A DNA stretch of 64,000 nucleotides from an uncultured Deefgea sp. (GTDB taxonomy: Bacteria > Pseudomonadota > Gammaproteobacteria > Burkholderiales > Chitinibacteraceae): assembly GCF_947072475.1 (NCBI RefSeq), contig NZ_CAMTIA010000015.1:1-64000 (forward strand). The letters are read 5' to 3'. Position numbers and translations under genes: made by a program. Shown in pieces: positions 33,940 to 44,426 of the stretch (position 1 is its first letter; each line of letters begins with the position of its first letter). The notes under the pieces are model-generated. The model searched no databases, was not told the origin of the DNA, and worked only from the letters and a program-made list of their open reading frames with translations.

Positions 33940-34791
33940 ATGAATTCTTCAATTGAAATTTCTATGTTTATTTTTTGTATCGCGGTACTTGGTTTGCTCG
34001 TCGGTAGTTTTTTAAACGTGGTGATCCATCGCCTACCGATCATGATGGAGCGTGAATTCAAACAAGAATGTAGCGCACTCCTCGCCGAGCCAATGCAGAT
34101 CCCTGCAGCTAAATATAATTTAGTCGTTCCACGCTCAGCGTGTCCAAAATGCGGACATCAAATAACCGCTCTCGAGAATATTCCAATTCTGAGTTGGCTA
34201 CTGCTGCGTGGCCAATGTCGACAGTGTAAAAACAAAATCAGTGTGCGCTATCCACTGGTAGAGTTAATGACCGCACTGATTTCAGGTGGACTGGCCTGGC
34301 ATTTTGGCTATAGTGCCCCGCTCATTGGCGCTCTCATTCTGGCGTGGTTCTTAATCACACTCATTATGATTGATGCCGATACGTATCTGCTGCCTGATAG
34401 TTTGACATTGCCATTGATTTGGATTGGATTAATTTTCAATAGCTTTAGCGTCTTTACCTCCCTAGAAAGTGCGGTATATGGCGCAATCGCAGGATACATG
34501 TCACTTTGGCTCGTATACTGGGCATTTAAATTACTCACAGGCAAAGAAGGGATGGGCTACGGCGATTTTAAATTACTTGCCGCCCTGGGCGCTTGGTTTG
34601 GTTGGAGCATGATTCCAATGATTATTTTATTGTCTTCTTTTGCAGGTGCCGCAATCGGCATTGTGATGGTTTTAGGGCAAAATCGAGGCTGGAATAAGCC
34701 GATGCCATTTGGGCCCTACCTTGGTGTTGCCGGCTTGCTGGCTTTGATTTGGGGTAAAGATCTATCGCTCATGCTGTATGGGATTGCATAA
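33940..34791 (+). CDS. pilD: Prepilin leader peptidase/N-methyltransferase PilD
   Basis: PilD cleaves type IV prepilin leaders and methylates the new N-terminus. The protein has the N-terminal methyltransferase region with two CxxC pairs (CPKCGHQ and CRQCKN). The aspartyl peptidase residues are in DADTYLLPD and the GMGYGDFKLL motif. Start ATG 33940 is preferred over an in-frame GTG at 33919, which would overlap pilC; either is possible. The stop directly abuts coaE. Confidence 0.95.
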   Translation: MNSSIEISMFIFCIAVLGLLVGSFLNVVIHRLPIMMEREFKQECSALLAEPMQIPAAKYNLVVPRSACPKCGHQITALENIPILSWLLLRGQCRQCKNKISVRYPLVELMTALISGGLAWHFGYSAPLIGALILAWFLITLIMIDADTYLLPDSLTLPLIWIGLIFNSFSVFTSLESAVYGAIAGYMSLWLVYWAFKLLTGKEGMGYGDFKLLAALGAWFGWSMIPMIILLSSFAGAAIGIVMVLGQNRGWNKPMPFGPYLGVAGLLALIWGKDLSLMLYGIA

Positions 34792-35406
34792 GTGCACGTC
34801 GTCGGCATAACGGGCGGTATTGGTAGCGGCAAAAGTAGCTTCTGCCATGCATTTATACGCCTAGGTATCACGGTCATTGATACCGACCTACTTGCCCATC
34901 AGTTAACGCAAGCCGATTCATCTGCGATGCCCTTAATTGTGGCGAAATTTGGTGAGTCTGCATTGCAAGATAATGGTGCGCTAAATCGTGTTTGGATGCG
35001 ACAACATGTTTTTTCTAATCCAACAGGCAAACAAACTCTAGAAAAAATACTCCACCCTCTGATCTATACAATGGCCGCAGCGTTAATTCAAAACGAACGG
35101 CCAGAACAAGCCTATTGCATTTTGGCGGTTCCTTTGCTATTTGAAACTCAATTATTTCAGAACCTAATTGATTATTCTATTGCAATCGATTGTGAAGAAG
35201 ATTTACAAATTGAACGTGTTAAAGCTAGAAATCATTTATCTGAAATTGAAATCAAACAAATCATTGCCACGCAAATAAATCGTGAGCAGCGAAACCAATA
35301 TGCTGATGAAATACTCCGCAACGACGGAACATTGAAGGATATCGACGCGAAAGTGTCGCAAACACATGATTTTTTGCTGCAAAAGTTTAAATCAATCAAA
35401 CAATAG
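34792..35406 (+). CDS. coaE: Dephospho-CoA kinase
   Basis: CoaE catalyses the last step of coenzyme A synthesis, ATP-dependent phosphorylation of dephospho-CoA. The 204-residue product has the P-loop GGIGSGKSS (8-16) and the family segment VIDTDLLAHQLT. Start is GTG at 34792, one base after the pilD stop, implying translational coupling. Confidence 0.95.
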   Translation: MHVVGITGGIGSGKSSFCHAFIRLGITVIDTDLLAHQLTQADSSAMPLIVAKFGESALQDNGALNRVWMRQHVFSNPTGKQTLEKILHPLIYTMAAALIQNERPEQAYCILAVPLLFETQLFQNLIDYSIAIDCEEDLQIERVKARNHLSEIEIKQIIATQINREQRNQYADEILRNDGTLKDIDAKVSQTHDFLLQKFKSIKQ

Positions 35407-35463
35407 GTTTTCAAATTGTAGTGTATGCTGCAAAATTGCGAATCTTTACCGGACCTATGCATT

Positions 35464-36222
35464 GTGATCAGTTACGAATTTCCGATCAATGAGAGAATAC
35501 GAACCCTTCTTCGGCTCGAAGATCTCTATGTCCGCACCGAAGAGTTCGCTTCGCGTGAGCAGCCTATTGATCATCACATGGCTTTACTTGGTATTTTCGA
35601 AATTATGGAAGTGGCCAGTCGTGCTGATTTAAAGTCTGATTTACTCCAAGAACTAGAACGGCAGCGGCAAACGCTACTCGCCCTTCGCAACAACCCACAT
35701 ATTTCTGAGGATGCTTTAGATCGAGTATTATTGGATATCGAATCTACACATGCTCGCCTTTTAAATATGACGGGCAAATTAGGGCAATACTTGCGTGAAA
35801 ATGAGTGGCTAATGGCAATTAAGCAACGTAGCTCTATTCCTGGCGGCGTTTGTGAATTTGATTTACCCTCTTATCACTATTGGCGCACTCAAGCGGCTGA
35901 ACGACGAAAAAATGATTTAGCTCGCTGGCTAAACCCATTAATGCCAATTAAGCAGGGTCTAGACATTGTACTTAAATTACTCCGTGACTCAGCAAAATCT
36001 AGCCACTTTATTGCGAAATCGGGTTCGTTTCAGCAAATGTCTGGCGGCAAAACAGTTCAATTACTCAAAGTCAGTTTAAATAGCGATTTACCCGCCATCC
36101 CTGAACTTTCAGCAAATCGATATGCCATTAATATTAGATTCGTCGTACCAAGCACCAGTGGCGAAAGAGCCAAAGTGATTGATAGCGATGTGTCGTTTAC
36201 TCTTGCTTATTGTAATTTATGA
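35464..36222 (+). CDS. zapD: Cell division protein ZapD
   Basis: ZapD bundles FtsZ filaments at the division ring. The family begins with [18 protein letters not shown]-type sequence, matched here directly after the GTG at 35464, so this start (252 residues) is preferred over an ATG 13 codons upstream. The C-terminal beta domain ends SFTLAYCNL. The stop overlaps the yacG start by 4 bp. Position between coaE and yacG is conserved in proteobacteria. Confidence 0.93.
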   Translation: MISYEFPINERIRTLLRLEDLYVRTEEFASREQPIDHHMALLGIFEIMEVASRADLKSDLLQELERQRQTLLALRNNPHISEDALDRVLLDIESTHARLLNMTGKLGQYLRENEWLMAIKQRSSIPGGVCEFDLPSYHYWRTQAAERRKNDLARWLNPLMPIKQGLDIVLKLLRDSAKSSHFIAKSGSFQQMSGGKTVQLLKVSLNSDLPAIPELSANRYAINIRFVVPSTSGERAKVIDSDVSFTLAYCNL

Positions 36223-36413
36223 AGAAAATAATTAAATGTCCTTCCTGTGGACATAGCATGCCCTACTCAACAGACAATGCCTTTCGGCCCTTTTGTTCCG
36301 AACGCTGCAAGCTAATTGATTTAGGCGCATGGGCATCAGAGTCTTATCGAGTTCCTGATGAATCCAATCCGCCCGAATTACTTGAACTAGATCCATTCAA
36401 AGTCGATGACTAG
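36219..36413 (+). CDS. yacG: DNA gyrase inhibitor YacG
   Basis: YacG is a small zinc protein that binds GyrB and blocks DNA binding by gyrase. The 64-residue product carries the four zinc cysteines C7, C10, C26 and C30 (CPSC and CSERC) and the family text [17 protein letters not shown]. Last gene of the operon. Confidence 0.95.
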   Translation: MKKIIKCPSCGHSMPYSTDNAFRPFCSERCKLIDLGAWASESYRVPDESNPPELLELDPFKVDD

Positions 36414-36495
36414 CTCGTAATCACAAATTCATCCATATATCACACCCCTGTAATACGAGGCTAGTAATTTGAACTCTCCAATCAGGAGAGTTATT

Positions 36496-37254
36496 ATGCA
36501 CCTCGAAAATAAATTTTCTACTCACGGCAAAAAAAGTCGAAAACTAACTGTTTCTATCGCCAGCAATCAAGAAACGATCAATGCGGCTCAGGCACTACGG
36601 TATAAAGTTTTTGTAGAAGAAATGGGGGCACAACTACCCAGTAAATTCAGCGGGCTTGATCGCGACTTGTTTGACGACTACTGTGACCATCTTGTTGCCC
36701 ACGACGAAAACTCCGGCGAAGTCGTCGGTACTTATCGCATACTCCCCCCGCACCAAGCTAGAAAAGTGGGTAGCTACTACTCTGACACCGAATTTGATTT
36801 AACACGACTACAGCATATTCGCCCACAACTTGTTGAATTAGGTCGAAGCTGCGTCCATCCCAAATATAGAAATGGGGCCACCATCACATTACTATGGGCT
36901 GGGCTAGCAAAATACATGGCCGAAAATAATTACCAGTACATGATTGGCTGTGCCAGTGTCTCACTCATTGACAATGCACATACTGCCATTCATTTATATT
37001 CACAAATTGCCAACAAATCGCTAGCTCCAATTGAATGGCGAGTATTTCCTCGTATGCCACTACCAATACCGAATCAACATCACACCAAGCCAGTGGAAGT
37101 GCCTGCACTCATAAAAGGCTATCTAAGAGCGGGGGCAATGATTTGTGGAGAGCCCGCATGGGATCCGGCATTTAATACGGCTGATTTTTTAATGTTGCTC
37201 CCCACAAAACAACTCAGCGAACGATATGCACAGCACTTTTTCACGCGTAAATAA
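36496..37254 (+). CDS. OlsB-like ornithine acyl-ACP N-acyltransferase (GNAT fold)
   Basis: Predicted to transfer a 3-hydroxyacyl group from ACP to ornithine, the first step of ornithine-lipid synthesis. The 252-residue product has LRYKVFVEEMGAQLP, DHLVAHDENSGEVVGTYRIL and VELGRSCVHPKYRNGATITLLW, the core of the OlsB/hemolysin-like GNAT family. ATG 36496 is preferred because AGGAGAG lies 6 bp upstream; an earlier start at 36469 lacks a site. No olsA acyltransferase partner lies nearby, so the substrate is inferred from family only. Confidence 0.8.
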   Translation: MHLENKFSTHGKKSRKLTVSIASNQETINAAQALRYKVFVEEMGAQLPSKFSGLDRDLFDDYCDHLVAHDENSGEVVGTYRILPPHQARKVGSYYSDTEFDLTRLQHIRPQLVELGRSCVHPKYRNGATITLLWAGLAKYMAENNYQYMIGCASVSLIDNAHTAIHLYSQIANKSLAPIEWRVFPRMPLPIPNQHHTKPVEVPALIKGYLRAGAMICGEPAWDPAFNTADFLMLLPTKQLSERYAQHFFTRK

Positions 37255-37333
37255 TCATAATCACATCTAAAAAATGTGTTCATACGAAAAATCTACTTCA
37301 CAATAAAATTGGATATAAACAAATACAGAAAAT

Positions 37334-38149
37334 TTACTCAAGGACAAATTGGCAATCATGCTCGGAAGGTACTTGATATAGATGTCCATCATCCAAACAT
37401 AGCGCTGTTAGTTGCCCCCCCCAAATACACCCAGTATCCAGACTGGCAAATTGCTGATTCACCATTAAGCCTAGAGTCGACCAATGCCCAAATACAATTC
37501 GTTTTGAAGCATCGGACTCAACCATATACCATGGAATTAATTGCCCAGGAGTATCTGCGACATCTCCTTTGAATTTAAATTCCAATGCCAGTCGATCTAA
37601 CATGCGCATTCTTGTAAATGAGTTAATTCCAAATCGAAACTCAGACTCTGCTGTGAGGCCAGCATTCCATGTAGTGGGTACATTCCCATACATGATCTGT
37701 AGCCATTGCTGGAATTCATCCGATGATAATTTTGCATTACAATTTTCAGCAATACGCAATGACTCATCTATCGAAATAGTTGGATTTATTCCAGCATGAC
37801 AGATATAACAATCCATTAATTCAATCACCAAGGGTTGTTTTCTTAACCAATGAAGCAATTCATTCACATCCGCAGCATTTAATATTGAATCAATTGTATC
37901 GAGTTCTTTTATGGGGGATACCCCCACCCAGCACGCTAGTAGATGTAGATCATGATTACCAAGCACCACTTCTATTGCCGGAGAGAACGACTTAACGAAT
38001 CGTAAAACTTCTAAAGACTGAGGCCCACGATTGACCAAGTCACCAACAAGATAGACTTTGTCAGAATCTGGATTAAACTGGATAAGAGAAAGCAAGGATC
38101 TCAACTCTGAATAGCATCCTTGTATATCGCCAATAGCATAGCGTGCCAT
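37334..38149 (-). CDS. apaH: Symmetrical bis(5'-nucleosyl)-tetraphosphatase ApaH
   Basis: ApaH splits Ap4A into two ADP and also removes Np4 caps from RNA. The 271-residue product has the metallophosphoesterase motifs GDIQGCYSEL (7-16), GDLVNRGPQSLE (about 36-47) and GNHDLHLL (about 65-72), plus a conserved late histidine in VFGHWSTLG. It is divergent from the HDOD gene, starting 29 bp from the latter's ATG. Confidence 0.96.
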   Translation of the reverse strand: MARYAIGDIQGCYSELRSLLSLIQFNPDSDKVYLVGDLVNRGPQSLEVLRFVKSFSPAIEVVLGNHDLHLLACWVGVSPIKELDTIDSILNAADVNELLHWLRKQPLVIELMDCYICHAGINPTISIDESLRIAENCNAKLSSDEFQQWLQIMYGNVPTTWNAGLTAESEFRFGINSFTRMRMLDRLALEFKFKGDVADTPGQLIPWYMVESDASKRIVFGHWSTLGLMVNQQFASLDTGCIWGGQLTALCLDDGHLYQVPSEHDCQFVLE

Positions 38150-38178
38150 ATAAAATTGCCTTTCAAAAGAATAAGATA

Positions 38179-39063
38179 ATGATGCAGAACAATCCGAGAA
38201 GTGTAAGCAGCTGGATTAATACTCTCAGTCAAATTGACATACCAATACTTGCTAGCACTCGAGAGCATATCACTAAGTTGCGCAGTAATATGGAGTGTAT
38301 CGATCTACGAGACCTCGCTTTTATAATTAGACATGATCCATTATTAAGCCTAAAGATGTTAAAGCATCAAGCACTTCGGCGAAGTCACCAACAAACAACC
38401 GATATCACCAGCATTGAAAAAGTACTATTAATGATTGGCGTAAAAGAATTTTTTGAAATTATACGTGACTGCACAATTTTAGAAGAAGAATTATCTAAGA
38501 ATGCCGACATATTACAAACCTGCCTAAAAACCTGTGCTAGAGCATATTATGCAGCACAGCTTGCTGAAACCATGAGTAAATTTCGACGTGATATAGATCC
38601 AAAAGAAATTATCACGGCAGCGCTGTTACATGAAACAGCTGAAATTTTACTGTGGTTAGCCGCCCCTGGATTAATGCTCAAAATTCGAGACACCCTAAAA
38701 AACAATCCCGAGATTAGAAGCAAAACAACTCAAAAAGAAGTTTTAGGCTGCACCGTTAATGAATTACAGCAAGAATTAATCACTCACTGGCATCTACCTA
38801 AAATAATGCTGCATTTGATCAATGAAAGCGACACCAATGATCCAAGAGTTATTTTAGTTCTAACTTCCACATCAATAGCAAGACATACAGAATGGAGTTG
38901 GAATCAAGAATTAAATCATATCGACACTGAAAAACTCGCCAGAATCTTGCACATTAGCAACGATGAAGCACATGCAATAATCGTTAATACCGCGCTCAAA
39001 ATAGCCAAAGAATGGCGCTGGTATCAAATAGAAACAGCCGCGGCTAGAATTATTGAATATTAA
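38179..39063 (+). CDS. HDOD-domain protein
   Basis: An approximately 294-residue protein whose central part is an HDOD domain, a relative of HD hydrolases usually lacking metal ligands and found in signalling adapters. The segments RHDPLLSLKMLKHQ, ALLHETAEILLWLAAP and LGCTVNELQQELITHW-type helices are typical. ALLHETAE keeps His but has Glu where HD enzymes have Asp, so catalysis is unlikely. Starts at ATG 38179 or 38182 are both possible. Role unknown. Confidence 0.8.
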   Translation: MMQNNPRSVSSWINTLSQIDIPILASTREHITKLRSNMECIDLRDLAFIIRHDPLLSLKMLKHQALRRSHQQTTDITSIEKVLLMIGVKEFFEIIRDCTILEEELSKNADILQTCLKTCARAYYAAQLAETMSKFRRDIDPKEIITAALLHETAEILLWLAAPGLMLKIRDTLKNNPEIRSKTTQKEVLGCTVNELQQELITHWHLPKIMLHLINESDTNDPRVILVLTSTSIARHTEWSWNQELNHIDTEKLARILHISNDEAHAIIVNTALKIAKEWRWYQIETAAARIIEY

Positions 39064-39159
39064 TAAATCAACGCCGTCACTTTACAAAATCCATGCCACA
39101 TTGGTTTTCTATTAAAAAATGATAGAAACATTTAAACTATTACAAGAAAATACTTAGGC

Positions 39160-39192
39160 AAAAAAAAAGGCCAACAAAGTTGGCCTTTTTTT
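39160..39192. terminator. Bidirectional terminator between the HDOD gene and rplQ
   Basis: A stem AAGGCCAAC / GTTGGCC around a 3-nt loop is flanked by A-run on the left and T-run on the right (nine A, seven T). It can therefore stop transcription in both directions at these convergent genes. Confidence 0.9.
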
Positions 39193-39201
39193 AAAACTAT
39201 T

Positions 39202-39591
39202 TTATTCAGCAGCGTCTACAGCTTCAGCTTCTTCTGGGCGATCCACAAGTTCAACATATGCCATAGGAGCATTGTCACCCTGACGGAAGCCGCACTTCAA
39301 GATCCGAAGGTAGCCACCGTTACGTGCAGCATAACGAGGGCCTAGAATATCAAACAATTTAACTACAACTTCACGATCACGAGTACGGTCAAAAGCCAAG
39401 CGACGATTAGCCAAACAAGGTTTTTTACCTAAAGTAATCAACGGCTCTGCAACACGGCGTAATTCTTTAGCCTTTGGTAGAGTCGTTTTAATAACTTCAT
39501 GCTTCAACAACGAGTTAGCCAAGTTGCGAAGCATAGCAAGACGATGACTTGTCGTGCGGTTCAGTTTACGATTAGAAAGACGGTGACGCAT
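39202..39591 (-). CDS. rplQ: 50S ribosomal protein L17
   Basis: L17 lies near the exit tunnel. The 129-residue product starts [17 protein letters not shown], the family N-terminus, and has DTRDR-like [21 protein letters not shown]. Last gene of the alpha operon, 28 bp after rpoA. Confidence 0.98.
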   Translation of the reverse strand: MRHRLSNRKLNRTTSHRLAMLRNLANSLLKHEVIKTTLPKAKELRRVAEPLITLGKKPCLANRRLAFDRTRDREVVVKLFDILGPRYAARNGGYLRILKCGFRQGDNAPMAYVELVDRPEEAEAVDAAE

Positions 39592-39619
39592 TTGTCAGTT
39601 CCTTTACTAGTGCCGGACT

Positions 39620-40603
39620 TCAAGGCTTATCTAAGCCAGCCGGAGGCCAGTTTTCTAGGCGCATGCCGAGGCTAAGGCCCTTCGAAGCTAGCACTTCTTT
39701 GATCTCATTCAACGATTTACGACCCAAATTCGGAGCTTTTAACAACTCAGTTTCTGTTCGCTGAATCAGATCGCCAATGTAATAGATGTTTTCCGCTTTG
39801 AGGCAATTTGCCGAACGTACTGTCAATTCAAGATCATCTACCGGACGTAATAAGATAGGATCTATGGTAATAGTAGGTTCTGCAACTGTAACTTCTGGCG
39901 TACCTTCCAAGTCAGCAAATACGCCGAGCTGGTCAATCAACATCCGAGCGGCTTGGCGAACTGCCTCATCCGGCTCAATCACGCCATTAGTTTCAATGTC
40001 GATAATCAAGCGGTCAAGATCGGTACGCTGTTCGACACGAGCACTCTCTACATGATAACTAACACGGCGAATTGGGCTGAATGAAGCATCCAGCATAACC
40101 GTACCAATGGTACGACCCTCTTCCTTATTCAATCGAGCAGGAGCTGGCTGATAACCACGACCTTTTTCGACTGTAATTTCCATGTTTAACTTACCACCAG
40201 CAGAAAGATGAGCAATCACATGTTCTGGATTGATCACTTCGACATCATGCGGCAGCTGGATGTCGGACGCCGTCACGATACCCTCACCCTCTTTTGAAAG
40301 GGTGAGAGTAACAGAGTCCCGACCATGCAGCTTGAGCACAACGCCTTTAAGGTTCAACAGGATGTCAACGACATCTTCCTGTACACCATCCAGCGCGGAG
40401 TATTCATGCACAACACCTTCAATCTTTACTTCTGTCGGAGCAAAACCCGGCATAGAAGAAAGCAAAATTCGGCGTAATGCATTACCGAGCGTATGGCCAT
40501 AACCACGCTCAAAAGGCTCCATTACGACTTTAGCATGTGCCGTAGCAACAGTCTGAACGTCAATAATGCGCGGTTTGAGCAAGTCGTTTGCGTTGATTTG
40601 CAT
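39620..40603 (-). CDS. rpoA: RNA polymerase alpha subunit
   Basis: The 327-residue alpha subunit nucleates polymerase assembly. The N-terminal dimerisation domain has [22 protein letters not shown]; a linker near 235 is followed by the C-terminal domain ([18 protein letters not shown] and [15 protein letters not shown]) that contacts UP elements and activators. Length is close to E. coli (329). It lies 34 bp after rpsD. Confidence 0.98.
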   Translation of the reverse strand: MQINANDLLKPRIIDVQTVATAHAKVVMEPFERGYGHTLGNALRRILLSSMPGFAPTEVKIEGVVHEYSALDGVQEDVVDILLNLKGVVLKLHGRDSVTLTLSKEGEGIVTASDIQLPHDVEVINPEHVIAHLSAGGKLNMEITVEKGRGYQPAPARLNKEEGRTIGTVMLDASFSPIRRVSYHVESARVEQRTDLDRLIIDIETNGVIEPDEAVRQAARMLIDQLGVFADLEGTPEVTVAEPTITIDPILLRPVDDLELTVRSANCLKAENIYYIGDLIQRTETELLKAPNLGRKSLNEIKEVLASKGLSLGMRLENWPPAGLDKP

Positions 40604-40637
40604 AAGTCAGTATCCCTTGCCTTAGCGGGTCAGGTTA

Positions 40638-41261
40638 TTACTTGGAATAGAATTCCACTACTAGCGATTCATTAATATCACTAGATAGATCGGAACGCTC
40701 TGGCATATTTTTAAATACGCCTTCCATTTTCTTAGAATCAACCTGAACCCAATTTGGGAAACCAATACCTTCAGCAAGAGAAAGAGCCTCTTGGATACGT
40801 ACTTGCTTCTTAGACTTCTCACGTACAGCAACCACATCACCAGCTTTCACTTGGAAAGAAGGAATGTTTACAGGTTTGCCATTGACAGTGATAGCTTTAT
40901 GGGAAACTAGTTGACGAGATTCAGAACGAGTCGAACCGTAGCCCATGCGATAAACAACATTATCGAGACGACTTTCGAGAAGTTTCAACAGATTTTCACC
41001 TGTAGAACCTTTACGACGAGCCGCTTCATGGAAATAACCACGGAATTGACGCTCTAAAACGCCGTAAATACGACGGATCTTTTGCTTTTCACGCAGGTGA
41101 ACGCCGTAGTCCGACTGACGCGTATTTTTCTTCGCGCCATGCTGGCCTGGGGCTTGTTCCAGCTTGCATTTGCTATCGAGCGAACGACGCGCGCTCTTCA
41201 AGAACAGATCCGTTCCTTCGCGGCGTGCGAGTTTGCACTTAGGTCCAATATAACGAGCCAT
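40638..41261 (-). CDS. rpsD: 30S ribosomal protein S4
   Basis: S4 starts 30S body assembly and in E. coli represses the alpha operon. The 207-residue product begins [19 protein letters not shown] and carries the S4 RNA-binding domain from [15 protein letters not shown]. Located 14 bp after rpsK. Confidence 0.98.
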   Translation of the reverse strand: MARYIGPKCKLARREGTDLFLKSARRSLDSKCKLEQAPGQHGAKKNTRQSDYGVHLREKQKIRRIYGVLERQFRGYFHEAARRKGSTGENLLKLLESRLDNVVYRMGYGSTRSESRQLVSHKAITVNGKPVNIPSFQVKAGDVVAVREKSKKQVRIQEALSLAEGIGFPNWVQVDSKKMEGVFKNMPERSDLSSDINESLVVEFYSK

Positions 41262-41275
41262 TTGTTACTCCAGAA

Positions 41276-41668
41276 TTAGATACGACGCTTCTTCGGCGGA
41301 CGGCAGCCGTTGTGCGGAACAGGCGTCACATCCGAGATACTGGTGATCTTGAAACCAAGTGCGTTCAATGCGCGCACTGCAGATTCACGACCTGGACCTG
41401 GACCCTTGATACGAACTTCGAGGTTCTTAACACCATATTCTTGGGCAACTTTACCAGCAGCTTCTGCGGCAACCTGTGCAGCAAAAGGTGTACTTTTACG
41501 AGAGCCCTTGAAACCAGCACCGCCCGAGGTAGCCCAAGATAAAGCATTGCCTTGGCGATCGGTGATGGTAATGATCGTGTTATTGAAAGAAGCGTGAACG
41601 TGCACGATACCTTCAGACACGCTCTTCTTGACTTTCTTACGTACACGAGCTGTGTTTGCTTTAGCCAT
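41276..41668 (-). CDS. rpsK: 30S ribosomal protein S11
   Basis: S11 forms part of the platform at the E site. The 130-residue product has [21 protein letters not shown] and the C-terminal [13 protein letters not shown]. Located 15 bp after rpsM. Confidence 0.98.
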   Translation of the reverse strand: MAKANTARVRKKVKKSVSEGIVHVHASFNNTIITITDRQGNALSWATSGGAGFKGSRKSTPFAAQVAAEAAGKVAQEYGVKNLEVRIKGPGPGRESAVRALNALGFKITSISDVTPVPHNGCRPPKKRRI

Positions 41669-41683
41669 AATTTTTGTCCTTAA

Positions 41684-42046
41684 TTACTTCTTGCCAGCAA
41701 TAGCCTTGCGCGGACCCTTACGAGTACGTGCATTGGTTTTCGTGCGCTGACCGCGACAAGGTAAGCCTTTACGATGACGTAATCCACGATAACAACCAAG
41801 ATCCATAAGACGCTTGATATTCATGGTTACTTCACGACGTAGATCACCTTCAATTGTGAACTTGCCTACTTCGTCACGCAATTTTTCAAGTTCAACATCA
41901 CTGAGATCTTTTACCTTCTTACTTGGCTCAATTTCAGTAATTGCACAAATCGCTTTAGCGCGAGTTTGACCAATACCGAAAATAGCCTGAAGGCCGATCA
42001 CAGTATGCTGATGATTGGGAATATTAACCCCAGCAATACGGGCCAT
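41684..42046 (-). CDS. rpsM: 30S ribosomal protein S13
   Basis: S13 bridges the 30S head to the 50S subunit. The 120-residue product begins [14 protein letters not shown] and has [20 protein letters not shown] near its basic end. Located 58 bp after rpmJ. Confidence 0.98.
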   Translation of the reverse strand: MARIAGVNIPNHQHTVIGLQAIFGIGQTRAKAICAITEIEPSKKVKDLSDVELEKLRDEVGKFTIEGDLRREVTMNIKRLMDLGCYRGLRHRKGLPCRGQRTKTNARTRKGPRKAIAGKK

Positions 42047-42104
42047 ACTTCTTACCCCAGGTTAAAAAGTGGTGGATCTTAACACCAATAGCCAATTAAC
42101 TCAA

Positions 42105-42218
42105 TCAGCCTTGACGTTGCTTATGCCGCGGGTCTGTACAAATTACACGTACAACACGGTTGCGACGAATAATCTTGCAGTTACGGCAGATTTTCTTGAC
42201 CGATGCCTGAACTCTCAT
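42105..42218 (-). CDS. rpmJ: 50S ribosomal protein L36
   Basis: A 37-residue zinc-ribbon protein starting [17 protein letters not shown] and ending DPRHKQRQG, with three cysteines and one histidine for zinc. It is short enough to be missed by length filters. It lies between secY (252 bp upstream) and rpsM (58 bp downstream). The usual neighbour infA is not here. Confidence 0.95.
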   Translation of the reverse strand: MRVQASVKKICRNCKIIRRNRVVRVICTDPRHKQRQG

Positions 42219-42244
42219 GGTCTATCCTTTACGATCAAAGTAAA

Positions 42245-42266
42245 ATTTCAACAAGTAAGTTGAAAT
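42245..42266 (-). promoter_or_regulatory. AT-rich hairpin with U-tract in the leader of rpmJ
   Basis: On the minus strand ATTTCAAC-TTACTT-GTTGAAAT is followed by TTTAC and TTTG, 27 bp before the rpmJ ATG. It is a weak terminator-like structure in the leader of the alpha operon and may be regulatory. Confidence 0.35.
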
Positions 42267-42332
42267 ACAATACAATCCCTGTTTAAACAGCTGAGAATAA
42301 ATTCACAACCGCCCACCCAAGAGGGAATGAAT

Positions 42333-42341
42333 ACTATAGCA
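42333..42341 (-). promoter_or_regulatory. Candidate extended -10 promoter of the rpmJ-rpsM-rpsK-rpsD-rpoA-rplQ unit
   Basis: TGC followed by TATAGT (extended -10) on the minus strand with no good -35. It lies within the 252-bp secY-rpmJ gap, giving a leader of roughly 110 nt. Confidence 0.38.
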
Positions 42342-42470
42342 TTCAATACAGTCTGGGAAGCAAAACAGGAGCCGCATGTCTGAATTAGGACAAATTCTCA
42401 GCACAATACAGATTGCACCGAGAACATATCCAACTATTAAAATGACACTTGCACAAAAAATGCAAATCAA

Positions 42471-43775
42471 TTAACCCTTGAAGTTCGCCTTCTTCAACAG
42501 ACCTTCATATTGATGCGACAGCACATAAGACTGCAACTGCGCCATAAAGTCCATAGTAACCACCACCAAGATGAGCAGCGAAGTACCACCAAAGTAGAAT
42601 GGAACATTCCATTTCAGAATCAGAAATTCAGGAATCAAGCAAATGATAGTGATGTAAACAGCACCGATCAATGTCAATCTTAGTATTAATTTTTCTACAT
42701 ATTTTGCAGTATGCTCACCAGGACGATACCCAGGCACCATAGCACCGCTTTTCTTCAAATTATCAGCAGTTTCACGCGGACTAAAAACCAATGCCGTATA
42801 GAAAAAACAGAAAAAGATGATTGCAGCAGCATAAAACAAAACATACAGGGGCTGACCTGGATGAAGCATATCACCCAAAGATTTGAGCCAAGTCAATTTT
42901 TCACCATTACCAGTCCACGACAACACCGTAGCCGGAAATAAAATAATTGAAGAAGCAAAAATTGGTGGAATAACACCAGCCATATTTATTTTTAGTGGCA
43001 AAAATGAACTTTGCGCTTGCATTAAACGATTTCCGACCTGTCTTTTTGCATATTGAATAGGCACCTTACGCTGCCCACGCTCAACAAAAACCACTACAGC
43101 CGTCAATAAAACAACGCCAACGAACAAGAACAATACCAATAAAATTGGCAAAGAGCCTTGGCTTGATAACGTTAATGTTTTTGCAATCGCAGAAGGAACA
43201 CCAGCAGCAATACCAGCACAAATCAAGATGGAAATACCATTACCCAATCCACGCTCAGTAATTTGCTCGCCAAGCCACATCAAAAACATTGTTCCGGTAA
43301 CCAAAGAAATCATTGTCACAGCGACAAACATTCCTTGATCCATAACCACCAAATTAGGCTGGCGGAACAACATCATCGAAATACCAAAACTTTGTGCCGA
43401 AGCCAAAAGAACAGTGAAGTAGCGAGTGTACTGTGTAAGCTTTCGCTTACCCGACTCACCCTCTTTCTTCAACTGCTTTAGGGAAGGCAACACCTCACCG
43501 GCAAGCTGAACTATGATCGATGCCGAAATGTAAGGCATGATACCTATCGCAAATACAGTAAAACGCGATAAAGCACCACCTGAAAACATGTTAAACATGT
43601 TTAACAAGCCAGTTTGTGACGATTGGAACAAGTTCGCCAGCTCAACCGGATTAATACCCGGTACTGGAATATGTGCGCCGATACGATAAACGATCAGCGC
43701 ACCTATAACGAACCAGATCCGTTTTTTAAGATCGGCAAATTTACTTGCCGAGCCAGCCAAAGCGGGATTTGCCAC
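42471..43775 (-). CDS. secY: Protein translocase subunit SecY
   Basis: SecY is the channel of the inner-membrane Sec translocon. The 434-residue product has ten membrane helices and the signatures [14 protein letters not shown] and [15 protein letters not shown]. Length fits. Last gene of the spc unit, 29 bp after rplO. Confidence 0.98.
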   Translation of the reverse strand: MANPALAGSASKFADLKKRIWFVIGALIVYRIGAHIPVPGINPVELANLFQSSQTGLLNMFNMFSGGALSRFTVFAIGIMPYISASIIVQLAGEVLPSLKQLKKEGESGKRKLTQYTRYFTVLLASAQSFGISMMLFRQPNLVVMDQGMFVAVTMISLVTGTMFLMWLGEQITERGLGNGISILICAGIAAGVPSAIAKTLTLSSQGSLPILLVLFLFVGVVLLTAVVVFVERGQRKVPIQYAKRQVGNRLMQAQSSFLPLKINMAGVIPPIFASSIILFPATVLSWTGNGEKLTWLKSLGDMLHPGQPLYVLFYAAAIIFFCFFYTALVFSPRETADNLKKSGAMVPGYRPGEHTAKYVEKLILRLTLIGAVYITIICLIPEFLILKWNVPFYFGGTSLLILVVVTMDFMAQLQSYVLSHQYEGLLKKANFKG

Positions 43776-43804
43776 GTTCTGCCCTATCCTGTTGATTTAC
43801 AACA

Positions 43805-44239
43805 TTACTCGCTAATAGAACCGCCAGCAGCTTCGATTGCAGCCTTAGCACCTTTCGTTACGCCCAAACCTTTAACAGTCACTGCGCGCTCGATCGAGCC
43901 AGACAAAACAACTTTGCAAGTCAAAGAGTGCTGAGAAATCAGACCAGCCTGAATTAGACTCAACAAGTCAACCTCACCAATTGGCAAAGCATTTAATTCA
44001 GACAAAGTAATTTCAGCATTCTTGCCTTTAGCAAGAGATACAAAACCACGTTTTGGCAAACGGCGTTGTAAAGGCATTTGACCGCCTTCAAAACCTACTT
44101 TATGGAAGCCGCCAGTACGAGATTTTTGTCCCTTATGACCACGACCGCAAGTCTTGCCCAAACCAGAACCGATACCACGACCAACACGCTTAGAAGCATG
44201 CTTTGCGCCGGCACCAGGAGTTAGGTTATTGAGTTGCAT
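43805..44239 (-). CDS. rplO: 50S ribosomal protein L15
   Basis: The 144-residue product starts [22 protein letters not shown] and ends with the globular [15 protein letters not shown] segment. L15 binds 23S rRNA late in 50S assembly. One base separates it from rpmD. Confidence 0.98.
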   Translation of the reverse strand: MQLNNLTPGAGAKHASKRVGRGIGSGLGKTCGRGHKGQKSRTGGFHKVGFEGGQMPLQRRLPKRGFVSLAKGKNAEITLSELNALPIGEVDLLSLIQAGLISQHSLTCKVVLSGSIERAVTVKGLGVTKGAKAAIEAAGGSISE

Positions 44240-44240
44240 A

Positions 44241-44426
44241 TTAACCCTCCACCTTTAGCAAGTAGCTGATTTTATTAACCATACCGCGATTCTCAGGTGT
44301 ATCGATAACAACAGCAGAGCTGTTCATTCGACGCAAACCCAAACCACGAGCACATGCTTTATGAGCCTCAAGACGACCAATCAAGCTTTTAACTAGAGTC
44401 ACTTTAATTGTTTTAACGTCGCTCAT
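44241..44426 (-). CDS. rpmD: 50S ribosomal protein L30
   Basis: The 61-residue product contains [25 protein letters not shown] and the family end [16 protein letters not shown]. Its ATG overlaps the rpsE stop by 4 bp. Confidence 0.98.
   Translation of the reverse strand: MSDVKTIKVTLVKSLIGRLEAHKACARGLGLRRMNSSAVVIDTPENRGMVNKISYLLKVEG

Noticed and set aside
37276-37572. Plus-strand 98-codon frame
   Set aside because: Antisense to the end of apaH, whose motifs are clear.
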